Shown piece after piece: positions 20,390-32,728 of a stretch of DNA of 64,000 nt (the first letter of the stretch is position 1; each line of letters starts with the position of its first letter). Made by a program: the position numbers and the translations under genes. This DNA is from Takakia lepidozioides (taxonomy: Eukaryota > Streptophyta > Takakiopsida > Takakiales > Takakiaceae), in the NCBI GenBank assembly GCA_030704615.1, contig CM060734.1:6944001-7008000 (forward strand). The letters run 5' to 3'. A model generated the notes under the pieces. The model was not told the DNA's origin. It saw nothing but the letters and a program-made list of their open reading frames with translations, and searched no databases.

Positions 20390-21095
20390 TGTGTGGACTA
20401 GTGACTGCCATAGTGGGCAACATAGTGGCAGCTTAGTGACTGACTAGTTGTAGCCTAGTGGTTGGACTAGTGGCTGGACTAGTGGTGGACTAGTGGTATA
20501 CTAGTGTGTGGCGTGCACATGCGTTGTGTGGTTTTGGACATCGATGTAGTTGTGTAGTGATATGTATGCGCACGACAGCTGTCAAGTTATTTTACCACTA
20601 GTGTGAAACTAGCTAGAAAATAGCTAGCTTTCACATATTGACATTTGGGATTGGCCCAAGTGTCAATCCAGGGGTCAAGGCAGATTTAGGCCCTGGAGTG
20701 GTTATCTTCACGGCAAGCGCAGAAGGCTCATCTTTCTCAAGTTGAGCCTCACCGCGCCTAGCTATGGCGCCGTAGTGTGGATTCCCCATGGCGTGGGGTG
20801 CACTTGGCTTGACTTGTATTTGAGTGATGAGGTTATATATGCATGAGTTTATGCTTCAGCTTTGTGAGCTCGCATGAGCTTGTGCTTGTATTCTTCTTCT
20901 TTATCATTGTGTGGACTAATGACTGCCATAGTGGGCAGCATAGTGGCAGCCTAATGACTGACTAGTTGTAGCCTAGTGGTTGGACTAGTGGCTGGACTAG
21001 TGGTGGACTAGTAGTATACTAGTGTGTGGCGTGCACATGTGTTGTGTGGTTTTGGACAACGATGTAGTTGTGTAGCGATATGTATGTGCACGACA
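20390..21095 (+). repeat. 3' LTR-like composite of the DNMT element
   Basis: Direct repeats A (20390-20577) and A' (20906-21095) both start TTGTGTGGACTA or similar and end GCACGACA. They flank a middle block starting TGTCAAGTTATTTTACC at 20580. If the LTR starts at the middle block, as comparison with copy 1 suggests, it is 20580-21095 (TG...CA, 516 bp) and A is an extra copy of its distal part. The A blocks contain short GGACTAGTGG-type repeats. Sequence beyond 21095 is unrelated. Confidence 0.65.
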
Positions 21096-22060
21096 TCCCC
21101 TATCAGTGGAGATCATAGCTCCTGCCGTTGCAACCTTTACCAGCGCTACCCCAAAACAAGAACTATTGAAGCCACATCGCATGACTCCCCTTCCCCGCTT
21201 CAGCAAGCCCATCCTCTAGCGAGCCGAGTCCAGGGATCATCAACACAAAACGGCACCGCAACTCTCTTTGGCAGCAGCACAGATTACCAAGTTTTCCCTT
21301 GATTATATACCTTATCCCTTATATTACTGCTATCTAATTCAGGCCCTAAGACAAAATCAATGAGTCAGCATGAGCAGATCAGCACCCAAAACTTCCAACT
21401 TTGCCCACTCCCTCTCCCGCAATCTCAGCCAAAGAAGGGATTGCACTATCTTACAGTCAATGTGCCATAGTGCCATTGGCTTGGTCACATTGTATTGACC
21501 ACTGACAAGTCCACATGCGCTACGCCTCCGCTCAAAGTGGTAGCCAAATATGATCCTCAAGCGTGTGCAATCTTGATGCGGGAGACTCGGATGTCCCTTC
21601 TTGCCAAGGCACTCTTCACCTGGATGATTCCCCAATTGACTCCATTCTCCTCCGTTGGGACAATTTCTCGACTTGCTTGACATAGTTCTTCTTCTGTCAA
21701 CTGGTGATAGACTATGAAAGGGACACCTAGGATTTTGGACAACATCCTCTTGAGCTGTCTGACATCTTGAAGACCTAGTGCAGTAGCAATGACTTGCAAG
21801 GACACTCCCTCTCGAACTCATACTGCCATTTTTCCTACCTATCTCTGCTGCCGCGTTGTCGAGGACACCGGAAATAACACTACTCACATTCTCGGTCACT
21901 GACAGTTCGAGGTAGAATTGTTTTTTGTTGTGTAAGCTGGTTTGTTGGTCCTCACGAGCTTGCCTATCCTGCTGCTATGTGCAGAAGCACCGCAACCACC
22001 ACATCCCTGCTGCCACTCCTAAAACTCGCAATTTTTGTGCTTCGTGGGAATGCAAAACAT
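21096..22060. other. unassigned segment between retrotransposon and host gene
   Basis: No recognisable gene. Two overlapping leftward frames (21899-21357 and 21805-21557; MSLQVIATALGLQDVRQLKR, ILGVPFIVYHQLTEEEL) could be the decayed remains of one protein-coding sequence, but I do not recognise the family. Confidence 0.35.
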
Positions 22061-22074
22061 TCCCGTCGAGAACC

Positions 22075-22197
22075 GGTCCAGATTCCTTGTGGACGGTAAA
22101 GATGCCTTGTGGGGACGTTTCAGATTCCCTGCGAGCGGTAAAGATTCCTTTCCGGGGGTTTAAGATTCCCTTGGGGCGATAAAGATTCCTTGCGGGT
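22075..22197 (+). promoter_or_regulatory. four short tandem repeats upstream of a TATA box
   Basis: There are about four ~30-bp units of the form 'GATTCC.TG.GG.CGGTAAA'. They end five bases before a TATA box. Placement directly upstream of a core promoter suggests repeated binding sites for one regulator (inference). Confidence 0.5.
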
Positions 22198-22201
22198 AGG
22201 G

Positions 22202-22209
22202 TATAAAAG
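22202..22209 (+). promoter_or_regulatory. TATA box of the host gene
   Basis: TATAAAAG follows the tandem repeats and lies about 240 bp before the open frame of the CUE/Smr gene. The next ~200 bp are GC-rich (22260-22350), as expected for a 5' leader. It is the only good core-promoter candidate near the gene. Confidence 0.5.
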
Positions 22210-22780
22210 AGGCAATTTTAAAATTCTTACCGGCGGTCCTCAGAGGCGAGCACGGCCTAAATTGCATTCCCTAGCGGGGCGGGCGGCTTGGGGCCGGGAG
22301 AGGGCGAGGTGGGGCGAGGGGGTGGGGCACGCGCACGGGGCTCGCGCGTGCGAAAGAAGGACGCATTACCGTAGATTTTTTTTATATTATTTTTTTCATA
22401 GACAATGTCACTGAACACTGAACCCTGCAGGCTGCTACCCCATTTTGTTTTCTTGCCTGTGTTCATCTACATGCTGTTTTCTCACTGTTCGGTCCTTTCT
22501 CCTCTCCTACCATATACTCATCTGGTCGAGAAATCCGTCTGCTGCCTCCCCTCGCGTCGGAAGCTTACTTGTAAGCCATGCTGTGATACACATACTGTGG
22601 TACCCATCTTCTCTTAAGTGGGTTTTGTTTCCTTGTACTTTGCTACTGCTGGGTCCCTTTCCCCTCAGTGGTCAGCGGTCCGTCCGGCTGCCTTCCCTGA
22701 CAGCGGAGGCTTTCTCTTTCCAGCATTTGGTGATACCTAGACGCACTGCCGTGCTCAGTTGGAAGGACTTGGGCGAAGAT

Positions 22781-25700
22781 ATGTTGGACAAGAAGCCTGT
22801 GCTTTTTGGGCAAGTTAGGAGTCACCCCACTGTTGTGTCGTTGCCGAATACGTATGCATCGAAACACATGAACCGGCCCGGGCCAGAGCTTGACGAAGAT
22901 CCGGAGGAAAGAGTTCTTCTGGAGCTTCTGGCAGCTTTCCCAGGGTTCTCTCTACAAGTCATTGCCTCTGCTTATACAGAAGCCGACTGTGATCCAAATG
23001 GAGCTGCGGAAATCCTTACCACACAGCATTCTACAAGTGGACAAGGAGATTGGGAGAGTCAGTTCACGCAATTGAACAGGACGCCGAACGGTTATATAAG
23101 AGACACAGGCGGGAGTAATTATAATGTGAACACAGTTGGAAGGGGTGGTCAATCTGCGGATCTGCTTTTGCAGAAATATGGTAGTGGAGTAAGTGACCGT
23201 GTCGCAAGAGATTCCCAGGGAGAAAACGCTTTTCAAATGCCTTTGTTACAGGAGACACTCAGGGCACCTGATCAAAACGCCGTGGCTTATCCGCATTTAT
23301 ATGCTGGTTATGGGTCACAGCACTTATTCCATAATCAAGTAAACCCTAGCAAACGTCCTCCACCTACAATCAGCTCTGAGAAAGGAAGCACATATGAAAT
23401 TCTTGAAACTGGGAAGTTCCTAAGCGGACCAGCTGGGATTGAATCAAGCACTTCTAATCTGCTCAAGGAAAATGCATGGACGCCATCACCTCAAGATGTC
23501 GTGAGGCACACTGGTGACATTTACACTCGTACTCTGTCGGATGCTTCTCACAGCAAAGTCTCAGCCGTGTCGGGTACAGTTTCAAATATGATTGGGAGAA
23601 GTGGCCGTGCTGACCGCCTCCATGAGAGCAAGGGGACAAGAACAGTTGACAACGACAGCGGCCGATATACAATTGAAGGGCAGGTTGAAGGAGTCAAAGG
23701 GAGTTCCTTGCAGGCGGGGAGGAACAAGAAGAAGAAAAAGAAGGGTGAAGGCCTTGATTTCGAAGAATTGGAGCCTAAAGATGCTGCACAGCGTAGGGCA
23801 GTGGAGGATTTCCTGTACTCAATGCTTGGCGATGGTTTTCAGCTTGGCATCTATGTCGTTAGGGACGTTTTGCGTACGTACAGTTGCTTTCTCCTTCCCT
23901 TACCATCTGGTTGCCATTTCTGAGTAGTTTCTGTTTAATGGCCACTCTTCATTTTCAATGACTAGCCAGTCTCTTGTGTGCCATGGCTTCAGTCTACTCT
24001 GGGTAGTTGGTACCTCTTTTTGTTGTACCCCTAGGGAAGAAGTTATAGTTGGGGGAGTTCTAGAACAGGTTTAGATCACAGTCAAGTAAGATGACATTGG
24101 TGCCTTGTTTCTCAGGTGATTGTCAAGGTGACACACAAAAGGTATGTGGTGTCTTGCATTTTTTGCTTCTCAGTGTCTTCCAAGTGATGCGCAGTATTGA
24201 GCAGCTGTTGGACACAGTAGCTTTAGCTTACTTTTTTCCTGTTGTTTTTAGGTGTGGCAACTGAACTCGATGCTGTCTTGGTCTTATGAAGTGAAGTTGA
24301 ACAAGTGCAGTTGGTCGCGGAAGTGGAGGTTTACAATACTAGGTTTAGCAAGTCTGAGAATTTGTGATGGGTGACATAATTCTGTAGAGGTTGAGCCAGT
24401 TCAAGTGCAGGTTTGTTCACAGTGAAGGACACTTTGTGAAGTAAGCCTTGAAAATGAAGTGAGTGTCCTATTGATTGCAAAGCAGGGTCTGACGGAAACT
24501 GAACACTTTTTTCTCTCATCATTTCTCCCTTGGTTGCGTTTTAGCATTTTATGATGGGATCTTCTGAGCAGGCCATGGGATTGGGTGTACTACCCAGGAA
24601 GCCTGTGGGTTGTCACCCCACAAGTGTCCTGACTAATCTCAGTGGTGATTGCAGGGAACTACCAGCAGCCAGTGTTCCAGCACTTGACCTTAAATCAAGT
24701 CCTATGGGTGTATTGTGCATTTTTTAATAGGTTCATGATCTCAACTCATATTGCTCCCCCATGGAATGATTTTAAATTGATGGGAAATGGGATTGCAGAG
24801 TCTTGATGCACTGCTGCAAATGGCTTCATCTTCTTCAGGATTCAGCAATGAGAATGACAATGCATGCAATGGGAAAGCATCTCTAATTGGTGACAACAAA
24901 CTGGCTGAGCGGGTAGATCCATTGCAAGCCCTGATTGAGGCCTTTCCAGACATTGACCCTGCACAAGTGGTTATGGCTTTCCAGGTAATTGCAGACATGG
25001 GTTCATGCATTGCTGTGTCCTGTAACAGCTTTGATGTTTCAAATCAGAACTGATAATGGTGAGTATATTACCTTGGGATGATGGTACGATGGGTCTATGC
25101 AGCTGTAAAGTGAGTAGATACTGGAAGTTCTTTTATTCTCATCCCTGGCTATCAGATTTCTTGGTTCACCTGTGATCATGTTGCAACAGGGTTGTTTATC
25201 CTTCTTCCACAGTGTTGTTAAGAATTGACCTGTAGTAAGATGGGATAAGAGCAGGTGCATTGGGTCCATAATGCGTTCTATATTTGAACTTGTGACTTCG
25301 CTCCCTATATTTTTGTTGTTAGGAGCATGAGGGAAATGTGGAGCTGGTTTCAAATGCACTGATCAAGACTGGTATGAGGGTAAGCACAATTAGAAAATAT
25401 ATATTTCAAGTATTTGTAACTTCATAGGCTTGGAAGAAAGTAGTTGGGGAGAGAATAGGCTAAATGCAGGTTATTGCCATGCAGATTCTGCTTGATCGGC
25501 TGAAGGGAACCTTTCCATCTGTTGACAATACCACCTTGTTTGAAGTCCTGCAATCCAACAACTTCTCCTACAGGTATCTCCTCCTGATGTTGTTTACATC
25601 CTTTCCTTTTATTGAGTCTTTGGTCAGAATCTTCTTCGCAGGTTGAATCTGCAATGGACATTTCAGCTTGGGGTTAGATGAAATTTGCTCCCTCTCACTC

Positions 25701-28700
25701 ATTTATTCTGTTGTCTCTTCCATGGAACAGAGGAGGTTGTGTTGAAGTGATGGTTAGAAATGAGCCCAGAAGCCTCACCTATAAGGCTGTCGGAATCAAC
25801 CCAGGAACCCTCAAAAGTTCTTAGAGGACTGATCGCAGTTCTGAGGGCTGCAGGGATTCAGTGGAGTTCCTGATGGAAGCAGGCTTACCACCTGTTCATG
25901 AAAGGGCTGCCAACCAAATGGACCCAACGGATCGCCCACGCACAGTTCTGCAGAATCTGTACAGTTGTAATGGGGAGGCAGAAGCCCCTGGTCAGCCCCC
26001 ACCCCTGCAAGCGGTATGGTCTAACAAGGAACCAGCAGATGCATCTTCTCAACACGACTGGACAGTTTGCACTTCGAAAGACATCCGTACAGATGGCTCT
26101 GCTGTAGACAAGAAGAAAGCATTATATCACTTCAAGTCTTATGGTATGTTTGTACAGCATGCTCATTCTCGCTGCTTGTCTGTATAAGCAATGGTCACTC
26201 TGGGGTTTTCTTCCTGTCATATGTCTATCTTGTGCCTGCCTCGTTTTTATGGCATCCCAGCTTCCTATTGGTGTTTCTCTTAAGCCCTTCCCCCAGTTGT
26301 ATCCTACTATTGCAAGCGGAGAATCAGAACTAGTGAAGTGATGATGAAGTGCGGATTGGCTTCGATTGAGAAATGGCATGGATGGTTTTTGGGCAGGTGA
26401 CTGGGATGACTATGACCGCCATCGTTGTAGTGCAAATGAGCATTGGCGGACCATGCAGTACTATTTTAGAGAGGTATGGCATCCACACACAGACTCAACT
26501 CTCTGCACTCTAAACTTGAAAACAACCCCCCTGCCTCGCCGAAAACCGGTCTACCCTCTACCTTATAGAGCCCATCCTCGAAAGGGGGCAGTAGCCGCAA
26601 GGTGAAGTGGCTCTTACTTACGCAGGCTTCAGCGGGAATCCTCTCTCTCTCTTTTGAGAGGTTCTGGCATTGTAAAAGTTCCCAGTTTGAGAAATTTGGT
26701 GTATGTGCATGTTTGTGTTTCTGTATTAGTACATCCACATTTTCTGGGACCAGTATGGAGGCGGAACATCAGATACTTGGGACACCTCATGTTCATGCAT
26801 CCTGTCGTCAAAGTATTTAATCCCCAACTTACTGCAACAGAAAGGGTTGACCACTTGTCAGTTTGAAAAATTGTGCTTATACCCTTAGAAAATTTTACCA
26901 GGATGACTCGCACATAATGGCCATACTACCTGTCTAATTTGCATGTCACCACCAATACAATGCTGTGCACTCCCAAACGGGATCTCCTCAGTTCTTGATG
27001 GAATATTTGCTCAAACTTAACCATTGTGACGCTGCGCCCTTGGCCTGGGATCCAAAACCTAGGGTAACTCAAGTTGGAGAGCTATGTGATGGGTGACCAG
27101 GGTAAGCTATTAGGTGACTTCCTTCAAAAGGTTGTCTACTTTTGCAGATGTCCGTTACCTGGACTGACAAATTGTTGATAGTGTCTTGGGTTGGTGGGAC
27201 TGCTTTCTGTGTTGGGCATTTTGTGGTATTGTTCATTGTTATGTCTTTTTCCTTGCTATTTCAGGCTGCAGATGCTTATGGAAGAGGAGAACATTGTCGA
27301 GCTGCTACTTTATCCGAAAGGGTATTAGATTTCACCTCTATCCACCTATTATGGTTGTTTTGGGCAGTAGAACTCCCCCTGGGAACTGTGATCATGATTG
27401 TGAATTGCTCCAGTCTGCATTTGTACTACTGTTTCAAAGTCCGTAGATTGTTAAGGGTATGTCCATCAGATCTCCTGCTCTTCCTATGTCTGGGTGACAT
27501 TCTTCAGTGCTGAAGGCCATCTAGCTGTGTTTCTGTAAGCAGGCTGGTCTTATGGAACAGTGCTGTAAGTTATGTTTGCACATGTGAGTTCTTCAATCTG
27601 TACGAAGGGTCTGCCACACAATGTCTGTGGAGATGTTAGTTGATTTCCAGGACATGACTACTGGGCACCCTCTGACCTTCAGTATTGACCAATACGCTGG
27701 GGAAAAAGACCCAGTCTTCTCTAAGTCAGTACTTAATAGTTATAGCGTTTCACGGAATAGGAATTCTTTGTTGTTTCAATTTTTCAGTTACATATTATTG
27801 GACTCTTTGGAAGGAAGGAAATTTTACAGGACGAAGGGCTGACAGATCTGTTGAACAAGAAATGTATTGGAGCCATGGGTGTTCCCTGGAGTTTTCATGT
27901 AGCAAAAATCTCCTGTAAGAAACAAAAATTGCAACATCTGAGTAATTAATGTGCTGGAGCTGTGTTGGAACAGGGGAAGGAATACAAGCAGTTGGCCCGG
28001 GAAGCAAGTGAAAGAGCTAGCCACCGCATCTTCAATGTCAAGTAGGTGCAGTCAAATAAACAGAGGATTTGGGTGGGAAGAGGTAGTCTAGACTGCATGT
28101 AGAGGGGGTAAGAGAGATTTGAAATGCAGCATTTGCAGTTCTGGCTAGTTCCACTCTTGTCATTCCACCTCATCTAGCACTGGTCTGCCTAGCCTTCTGA
28201 CTTCGCAACATTCTGTATTTCTGAGACTTGTTTTGTGGTTCATTGCAGGAACAAAGACATAGTGAACAACATCACCATTGACTTGCATGCCCAACATGTG
28301 AGAGAAGCAATTCAAGTGCTAAAGCTTCACCTTCAAACTCTGTCATCCATTCCCTGTAAGTACACTACAGTTCTGCCACTATTGTTGTACCTTGCTGCCA
28401 TGCATAGCACCTCAACTGTGACCCCTTATATCCCTTATATGAAGCTTCACCCACCTATATGTTAGTGTGACCTCAAGCTAAGAGCCAGTCTTTCGATACC
28501 AGTTTTCTTCTCAGTTCGCTGTGCTGGATTATATCTTGATATTGAGATTTCAGCCCACAAGGGAAATGTGGACTTCCTGTTTGCCAAGTGAGTTACATTA
28601 CCTTAGTCAAGCACAATCTTTGTCTGTGCAGTGTCCGTCCAATATTTTATATTTGGGGTTTCGCGAGCACATCCTTCTGTATTAAGGTGGTGGGAGGGAA

Positions 28701-29460
28701 ACAGAAACTGTGTTGGTGTAGTCCAGCTGGTATGTTTCATGCCTGAACAGTCCTTGGACTTGAGAAAGTTCAGAGTTCCAGGTGGCATGTGGTTCTTTGT
28801 GTGAGCAAGCCTGCGCTTTCGTGCAGCGGTGCAGACTCTGACAGTCATTACGGGACATGGTTCTCACAGTAGCGATGGACGTGCAAGGATCAAGCCTACT
28901 GTAAGGTCCCTATATAACTCTTGATATTTCCAGGCTTGTATGTTTGGAGTCCAAAGAAGTTACTATTGAAGTGCCTGCTCCACTAAGGAGTACTGACAGT
29001 CTGATGTAGAGCCTTCCTGTTGGGAAAGACCACCCGGTGGGTATCTTTGTTTTGTGTCTAGTGAGCCTGGATTAAATTATCCTACGACGATAGCAAACTC
29101 GCCATTGGTTTGGACTTAAATCAGCTGCAGTCCAACAGCTCTCAGATCTTCAGTCTATTCAATTGAGGGATCGATCCAATGCTTATGTAAGCCATAGCTT
29201 TAAAAACAGTTGAGCAGAGTTGGGATTGTGTTGCATAGTTCCTCATAAGGCTGAGAGAGAGAGAGAGAGATTGTTTCAATGTTAACCATGAGTCTCCTTG
29301 TGCATATGGGCATCTTGCTTTGCAGGTGACTAAGTTTCTTTTGAAGCGGGAAATACCATGGAGAGAAGCCAATGCAGGCTGTCTTGTCATTAAGATGAGA
29401 GATGTTCGGACTAAGGAGCTGGAGTCAGGAGGGTATGGAAGTGCAGGGGATTCTGGATGA
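22781..29460 (+). CDS. CUE-DUF1771-Smr domain protein, 12 inferred exons
   Basis: Spliced exons inferred from GT-AG sites and frame: to 23873, 24116-24141, 24799-24984, 25323-25379, 25485 (or 25470)-25573, 25731-26143, 26397-26473, 27265-27321, 27974-28041, 28249-28355, 28827-28900, 29326-29460. CUE-like helices include EERVLLELLAAFPGF, MLGDGFQLGIYVV and LQALIEAFPDIDPAQVV. DUF1771 is split over three exons (NEHWRTMQYYFRE, AADAYGRGEHCRA, GKEYKQLAREASERASHRIF). The Smr domain follows (ITIDLHAQHVREAIQVLKLH, SVQTLTVITGHGSHSSDGRA, LVIKMRDVR). Plant relatives include CID/Smr proteins; Smr domains bind or cut nucleic acid and CUE binds ubiquitin. A basic KKKKKKG run lies near 23735. The frame is open upstream to 22445 without a convincing ATG, so the true start may be in an earlier exon. 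An in-frame TAG at 25822-25824 needs an extra intron or marks damage. Confidence 0.8.
26500..26655 (+). mobile_element. LINE 3'-end-type insertion in an intron
   Basis: The segment 'agcccatcctcgaaaggggg', 'cagtagccgcaaggtgaagt', 'ggctcttacttacgc' followed by a CT-rich microsatellite matches, in reverse, 41320-41425, the 3' terminus of LINE copy B. It sits in the intron between exons 26397-26473 and 27265-27321. It is either a severely 5'-truncated LINE or a SINE sharing the LINE tail. Confidence 0.6.
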
Positions 29461-30640
29461 CAAAGGAGAGAATATTTTTGGCAACCACCATTGGTGTTTA
29501 GTGCATGCATCTTGTTTGCGGAAAGGGGCCTACTTTGAAATTACTTCATATTACTTTTGAAGTTTCGTATCTAGTGTTCTATCTGTAGTTTTTGCTGGAT
29601 TTAAGACTTACCCTTCAGTGCTGAGGTGCGCCTCACATACTTGTCTAGCTTTGTGAAGTACAAGCACATCTGGTACTACATTTTTAGTTGTGGAGAAGTC
29701 AGAAGGGAGTGTAAGTTAGAAGATGGCCTAAAATGAAAATTGTGGCTCAAATCGTTGTTTGAGAGAGGGCAATGTTTACCGATGCATGAACGTTTCTCGC
29801 TTATATGCCCTTGTCTAAATATACAAGAATTGGTTCATTTTGCACAACCTCGGACTGAGTAGATGAGAAACAAGAGCTATAAGAGCTCCTAATCCCTTTG
29901 TCGCTGTAGCTCATGAGACTCGGGTTTAGGGGTTCTCATTTTGGAGATTGTGCCTCAAAGTTGGGTACAATGATATCATTTGGTGGACTGACTAGTTAGA
30001 TATACGGATTGGACTTTATGGTAACCGTCAAGTTCCTTGAAACACTAAATGCAGAGTCCACATCCTGATGCTTTTGCCCATGCCTGGATCTGGACACTTG
30101 CTTGTGAATCTTTAGGGGAACTGTGTACTGTGGAGCAGGTGGTTGTATGTAACAGCTATGGTGTGCAGAATGACAGTGGGCAGATGTCAAATAACTCAAA
30201 AGTGTATGATGTCAACAACGGAAGGCAGCTCACGGGGTGAGTATACAGATTGCATCCATGATGAGCACATACTTGACTGCACCTCCAAAAGAACTCCTAA
30301 GAGTGTCAAGATAAGAGGCATCTTAGGTTCACAGATCCACATTAGTCCCATGTTGGAGAGTGCTTTGTATGGTCTTGTCAGACAGGGTTGTGAGTTATGA
30401 TGCCAGAGACTCTGCTACACCAAACATCAACATCTGAGCAGCTGTCCTGGCTGTTCAGCAGTTTGTGCACAAGGTTAAGTAGTGAGATGTAGTTCTGTTG
30501 GGAAGAAAGGTGTACAAGGTGTTCTTGAATGCGTACAAGTGCTCCAGAAGTGAATGAAGGCAGTTCCTGAGTTCCTGTTACAAGCCCTTTGTCATCAACT
30601 CTTGTCTGGAAACTTCGTTTGGCACCAAAGCTTCTCTAAA
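29461..30640. other. 3' flank of the host gene, nothing recognised
   Basis: Presumed 3' untranslated region and intergenic DNA. Short ORFs (for example 29996-30199 minus) have no recognisable content. I see no repeats matching the rest of the window. Confidence 0.4.
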
Positions 30641-30660
30641 CATAATATATGAAGTGAGTC

Positions 30661-31565
30661 CATGAGCCTCTCTCACCTCCATAGCTTTAGGTATTGAGAG
30701 GGAATGTGTTGATGGCTTTGTAGGGTAGATTCCTTTAGCAAAGGTGCCATTGGCTTGACTTAGTTTATGTAATAGAGTGGATTTCACTTGGAAGAACTAG
30801 GGCTTGTTCTTAGTGTGATTGCTTCATGCTTTGAGAGTTTCCGTTCTCTTCCACTTCTCTCATTTCTCATCTCTTATCACTACAAGAAGATCTCCTTATG
30901 CTTGGGAGTGCGGAGTGTAAGGATTAGTTTTGCACTTGTATGTCAAGGAAATTGAGAGCTAGGAGAATTTAGCTCTTGTATCACAAGGCTTGCAAGGGGT
31001 TGCAAGGAAAGGTGCTTGGGTGTTGCATGCACCAAGGAATTGGAGAGCTTGAGAAGGAAGCTCTTGAGTCACAAGATTTTGCAAGGATTGCAAGGAGTAA
31101 GTCTTGTGTGTGTGGAAGCAAGGATTCTAGGGTTTGAGAATCCTTTGTATGCATTGTGGAGTCGATGGTGGGTGCCATGGCTTGTGGAGAGCGACTAAAG
31201 GATTGTTAGTGTTCATTTCACTAGCAATCTAGGGTTAAGCAAGTTCAAAGTGTGGATGTTGTGGAAGAGAAGCCAAGGAACTACATAGGCTTAGGCTTGA
31301 AGACAACAAGGGCAAGCACTTGGAGAGCATTAAGAAAGTCGAGAGGTTTTGAAAGGGAGCATGTGAAGAAATCTTCCAATCATGGTGGTGTGCAGCCAAG
31401 CTTAGGGCGCCATTGGAAGGGCTTGGAGAACATATGGTGGGAAATCCTTGAAGGGAGATCATCATTCAATGTATGTATAGTTTCACCCTAACTATGTAAT
31501 GTGACAAGAGGGGGAGGCAATACTTGGGTATTCATGCTCTTGGTAGTGTGAGCTTTGTGGTGGAT
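30661..31565 (+). repeat. LTR-like direct repeat, first copy
   Basis: Starts 'catgagcctctctcacctcc' and ends 'gctttgtggtggatt'. It recurs at 31803-32728 with scattered substitutions and small indels. The motif 'gagcct...ccatagct.taggtatt...ttggcttgactt' is organised like the LTR blocks at 5830-6257 and 20580-20905, so I read it as the distal part of an LTR. It contains repeated 'cttgcaagg.ttgcaagg' units. Confidence 0.55.
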
Positions 31566-31599
31566 TCAACTACCATATCTCCATTGCCGAGCAATCAGG

Positions 31600-32728
31600 C
31601 TGTCATGGTTTTAGTCATGGTTAACCAAAATTACATACTTCTAATTAACTAGAATATTTTAGATATTTATATTTGTATTTTGTGTGTTGGGACTTCATTT
31701 GGTCTCATATGTCAAGTGAGGTGTCAAACCTCACTTGGGACATGGGGATGGGTTTTCCCCTTGTGAGTGTTGAGGAGGGCTCATCTTCTTGTAGTTGAGC
31801 CTCCATGAGCCTCTCTCACCTCCATAGCTCTAGGTATTGAGTGGGAGTGTGGTGAGGGCTTTGTAGGGTGGATTCCTTTAGCAAAGGTGCCCTTGGCTTG
31901 ACTTAGTTTATGTGATTGAGTTGATTCATGAGTGAAGTGTTTCAATTGTGTTCACTTTCATATCACTACAAGAAGATGATATTATGTTTGTGAGTGCGAA
32001 GTATAATGATTAGTTTAGCACTTGTGTTGGAGTACACCAAGGAGTGAGAGAGCTAGGAAAAGCTCAAGTATCTCACAAGGCTTGCAAGGTATTGCAAGGA
32101 AAGGTGCTATGTACCAAGGAATTAGAGATCTAGGAGAATTTAGCTCTTGTATCACAAGGGTTGCAAGGGTTGCAAGGAAAGAAACTTGTGGTGTTACACC
32201 AAGGTGTTGGAGAGCTCAAGAAGGAGCTTGTTTGCCACAAGATTTGCAAGGATTGCAAGAGGGAAATCTTGTGGTTGGTGGAAGCATGGATTCTAGGGTT
32301 TGAGAATCATTTCTATGCATTATGGAGTCAATGGTGTGTGCCATGGCTTGTGAAGAGCAACTAAAGGATTGTTAGTGCTCATTTCACTATCAATCTAGGG
32401 TTAAGTAAGCTCAATTGTGGATGTTGTGGAAGAGAAGCCAATGAGCTACATAGGCTTGGGTTTGAAGACAACAAGGGCAAGCACTTGGAGAGCATTAGGA
32501 AGCTCAAGAGGTTTGAAGGGGAACATGTGAAGAAGTCTTCCAATCGTGGTGGTGTGGAGCCAAGCTTAGGGCATTGGAAGGGCTTGGAGAACAACTTGTG
32601 GGAAGTCCTTGAAGAGAGATCATCATTCAAGGTATTCATAGCTTCACCTTCACTATATAATGTGACAAGAGGGGGAGGCAATGCCCGGCTATTCATGCTC
32701 CAAGTAGTGTGAGCTTTGTGGTGGATTG
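31600..32728 (+). repeat. LTR-like direct repeat, second copy with upstream part
   Basis: From TGTCATGGTTTTAGTCATGG at 31596-31615, through an AT-rich stretch, into the copy of the 30661-31565 repeat beginning at 31803. The TGTCA start parallels the other LTRs. The tandem arrangement (partial LTR, then full LTR) resembles LTR-LTR recombination. The 3' boundary is where the two copies diverge, after 'gtggtggatt'. Confidence 0.5.

Larger units (their letters stand above)
15190..21095 (+). mobile_element. Ty3/gypsy retrotransposon encoding DNMT3-like methyltransferase and PHD finger
   Basis: Right-facing half element: end of protease region, methyltransferase, reverse transcriptase, RNase H, integrase, PHD finger, 3' untranslated sequence, and LTR-like composite. 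All coding parts lie in one frame (codon starts at positions with remainder 2 modulo 3) from about 15190 to 20134. The 5' part (gag, protease active site, 5' LTR) is absent and is replaced by the minisatellite and the left-facing half. Confidence 0.85.

Noticed and set aside
10388-21095. One intact insertion with both halves between matching target duplications
   Set aside because: The flanks (ending gatgcgg on the left, starting tcccctatc on the right) share no direct repeat.
22445-22780. Hydrophobic N-terminal extension of the host gene that could be a signal peptide
   Set aside because: It begins at a TTG, has no ATG, lies in Leu/Ser-rich low-information sequence and includes a likely splice acceptor; more likely 5' UTR or intron.
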